Under the pieces are notes generated by a model. That model was not told the origin of the DNA. It ran no database searches and saw only the letters and a program-made list of their open reading frames with translations. Below are positions 5,845 to 7,264 of a stretch of DNA of 7,264 nucleotides, piece by piece. The DNA is taken from positions 413,124 through 420,387 of the forward strand of contig JADLKI010000008.1 in the NCBI GenBank assembly GCA_015657395.1, given 5' to 3'. Positions within the stretch are counted from its first letter, which is position 1. Each line of letters begins with the position of its first letter. The stretch comes from Spirochaetales bacterium. Lineage in GTDB: Bacteria; Spirochaetota; Spirochaetia; Treponematales; Rectinemataceae. The position numbers and the translations under genes were made by a program.

Positions 5845-6990
5845 ATGCTGAAGAACGAACTCATCGTGGTGCATGGCGGCGATCCGGCCGCCATGACGCG
5901 CGAAGCCCTCGCGGCCGCCAGGATTGAAACGCTGATAAAGCCGGGCGCGCGCATTGCCCTCAAACCCAACCTTGTCGTGTCCAAACCCGCGTCGTCGGGA
6001 GCGACGACGCATCCCGAGATCGTGAGAGCCGTCGTCGAGTATCTGCGCGAGAAGGGCTACGAGCGCATCTCGATCATGGAGGGTTCGTGGGTGGGGGACA
6101 GCACGGCCAAGGCCTTCGTGGCGGCTGGCTGCAAGGAACTCTCCGCCAGCCTTGGAGTTCCCCTCATCGACCTTCAACTGGATTCATGGAAACGTTACGA
6201 CGCGGGAGGCGGACTGAAGGTCGCGGTGTGCGATCAGGCGATGGCCGCCGATTTCATCATCAACCTGCCAGTCGTCAAGGGCCATTGCCAGACGACAGTC
6301 ACCTGCGCCCTCAAGAACCTCAAGGGCTGCATGCCCGACGACGAAAAGAGGAGGTTCCACGAACTGGGCCTGCATGAGCCTATCGCCAGGCTGAACCGCG
6401 TGCTCAGGCCGGGATTCATCCTCGCGGACGCGATCTGCGGCGACCTCGATTTCGAGGAGGGAGGCAACCCCGTGCCGATGAACCGCCTCGTGGCTGGCCT
6501 CGATCCGGTGCTCCTGGACGCCTATGCATGCAGGCTTCTGGGCCACAATCCCTCGGAGGTGGCGTATATCGGGCTTGCCGAGCGATACGGGGTTGGCTCG
6601 GCGGATTTGTCGGCGGCTCGTATCACCGAGCTGGGCGACAAGGAAGCGGCTCCGGCCACATCTCCGCGATCGGGGCGCGTGAAAGCCCTGGCGGCCCGCA
6701 TCGACGAGCGTTCGGCATGCTCGGCCTGCTGCGCGGCGCTTGTGCACGGTCTGGCCCGCATGGAGGAGAGGGGCCTTTTGAAAAAACTCGACGCCGCGCT
6801 TGCCGACATGACAGAGTCGCGCATCGCCGTCGGGAGAGGCTTCCGCGGACAGCGGTACGAAGGCATCGGCTGCGGGGCGTGCGCCCGCGGCGCGCTCGCT
6901 TCGGTCAAAGGCTGTCCGCCGGACGGCGCGGCAGTCGCGCAATTTCTGGAAGGTTTCGCAAGAGGGAAGATGGAGAAGGATGCCTCTTGA
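5845..6990 (+). CDS. DUF362 domain-containing protein with C-terminal cysteine cluster
   Basis: The 381-residue protein matches the DUF362 family, whose reaction is not established. Landmarks are ARIALKPNLV (35-44), THPEIVRAVVEYLREKGY (55-72), the VVKGHCQTTVTCALKNLKGC segment, and an RFHELGL stretch soon after. The C-terminal part carries CSACC (Cys292, Cys295, Cys296), GCGAC (Cys343, Cys346) and GCPPDG (Cys357), a set able to hold a metal or Fe-S centre (inference). No classical ferredoxin motif (CxxCxxCxxxCP) is seen. No signal peptide or membrane segment is evident, so it is probably cytoplasmic. ATG 5845 is the first possible start: TAG stands in frame at 5833-5835. No Shine-Dalgarno site precedes it, so initiation may be leaderless or otherwise unusual. 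It is divergent from tatA and overlaps the MerR-type gene downstream. Confidence 0.88.
   Translation: MLKNELIVVHGGDPAAMTREALAAARIETLIKPGARIALKPNLVVSKPASSGATTHPEIVRAVVEYLREKGYERISIMEGSWVGDSTAKAFVAAGCKELSASLGVPLIDLQLDSWKRYDAGGGLKVAVCDQAMAADFIINLPVVKGHCQTTVTCALKNLKGCMPDDEKRRFHELGLHEPIARLNRVLRPGFILADAICGDLDFEEGGNPVPMNRLVAGLDPVLLDAYACRLLGHNPSEVAYIGLAERYGVGSADLSAARITELGDKEAAPATSPRSGRVKALAARIDERSACSACCAALVHGLARMEERGLLKKLDAALADMTESRIAVGRGFRGQRYEGIGCGACARGALASVKGCPPDGAAVAQFLEGFARGKMEKDAS
6974..6980 (+). promoter_or_regulatory. ribosome binding site deciding the TTG start of the MerR-type gene
   Basis: AGAAGGA, within the last codons of the DUF362 gene, lies six bases before TTG 6987. No ATG or GTG exists in frame near the start of the conserved helix-turn-helix, so this site supports TTG initiation. 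Confidence 0.65.
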
Positions 6991-7264
6991 AAACCTACTC
7001 CACAGCCCAGATAGCGGCTTTGATCGGCGTCCATCCGAACACGGTACGGTTCTATGAGCGGATAGGGCTGCTCCCCACGGTACCGAGGGCCAAGAACGGC
7101 TATCGTGTTTTCGACGACCGGCATCTCGCGCAACTCCGGCTCCTGCGTGCCGCCTTCCGCGCGGAGATCATCAGCGACAGGCTCAGACGGGAGGCCTATG
7201 AAATCGTAAAGACGGCGGCCGCGGGCGATGCCGGAGAGGCATATCGGCGCGCGGAGCAGTACCG
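6987..7264 (+). CDS. MerR-family transcriptional regulator, N-terminal part (3' end outside window)
   Basis: The frame is open from TTG 6987 to the window end (92 full codons). Residues about 4-60 form a MerR winged helix-turn-helix: YSTAQIAALIGVHPNTVRFY, then ERIGLLP, then NGYRVFDDRHLAQLRLLR. It is followed by the beginning of a helical linker rich in Ala, Arg and Glu. MerR proteins bind promoter DNA as dimers and twist long-spacer promoters in response to an effector bound by the C-terminal part, which is outside the window, so the inducer cannot be guessed. The TTG start overlaps the DUF362 stop as TTGA and has an AGAAGGA site six bases ahead, so the two genes are almost certainly cotranscribed and translationally coupled. 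That context suggests that the regulator controls its own operon (inference). Confidence 0.88.
   Translation, partial: MKTYSTAQIAALIGVHPNTVRFYERIGLLPTVPRAKNGYRVFDDRHLAQLRLLRAAFRAEIISDRLRREAYEIVKTAAAGDAGEAYRRAEQY

Noticed and set aside
5659..6177. Minus-strand open frame running from the tatA leader into the DUF362 gene
   Set aside because: It crosses the tatA promoter and the antisense of a well-conserved gene and shows no motif.

Overview
The window is a gene-dense piece of a bacterial chromosome, moderately GC-rich by eye. It carries nine genes, two of them cut by the window ends, in four blocks of alternating direction. The Tat translocase, a secreted PhoA-type phosphatase with a Sec signal and Shine-Dalgarno sites before most genes show that it is bacterial. 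There is no transposase, integrase, phage gene, CRISPR array, rRNA or tRNA that I can see. The phylum cannot be fixed by reading alone. The gene mix would suit an anaerobic Gram-negative-type lineage such as Spirochaetota or Synergistota, but this is a guess.

Layout. (1) 1-1180, plus strand: the C-terminal half of a D-2-hydroxyacid dehydrogenase, then a complete D-lyxose isomerase-type cupin enzyme. The pair looks like the end of a sugar or sugar-acid operon. (2) 1246-4066, minus strand: a secreted alkaline phosphatase of the His/Trp active-site type, a very GC-rich intrinsic terminator, then a YibE/F family membrane protein of unknown function. (3) 4302-5662, minus strand: a compact Tat operon in the order tatA - tatC - tatB-like. 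It has a good sigma70-type promoter in front of tatA, and the tatC stop and tatB start share a base. The TatC lacks two glutamates normally conserved in the family. (4) 5845-7264, plus strand: a DUF362 protein with a C-terminal cysteine cluster, overlapping a MerR-family regulator that starts at TTG and runs off the window.

Non-coding regions. The 235-base gap 4067-4301 holds two copies of a small stem-loop motif with loop CGATAA, whose stems differ by a compensatory base-pair change. The 182-base divergent gap 5663-5844 holds the tatA promoter and a 45-base interrupted inverted repeat in front of the DUF362 gene. No stretch longer than 300 bases lacks a gene.

How the parts relate. The Tat genes form one membrane machine (TatA pore-forming subunit, TatC receptor, TatB-like partner). 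The phosphatase is exported but lacks a twin-arginine signal, so its closeness to tat is probably not a substrate link. The DUF362/MerR pair looks like an effector or enzyme with its own coupled regulator. I see no clearly new multi-gene system. The items most worth a second look are the altered TatC, the covarying hairpin pair and the DUF362/MerR unit with its structured upstream region.
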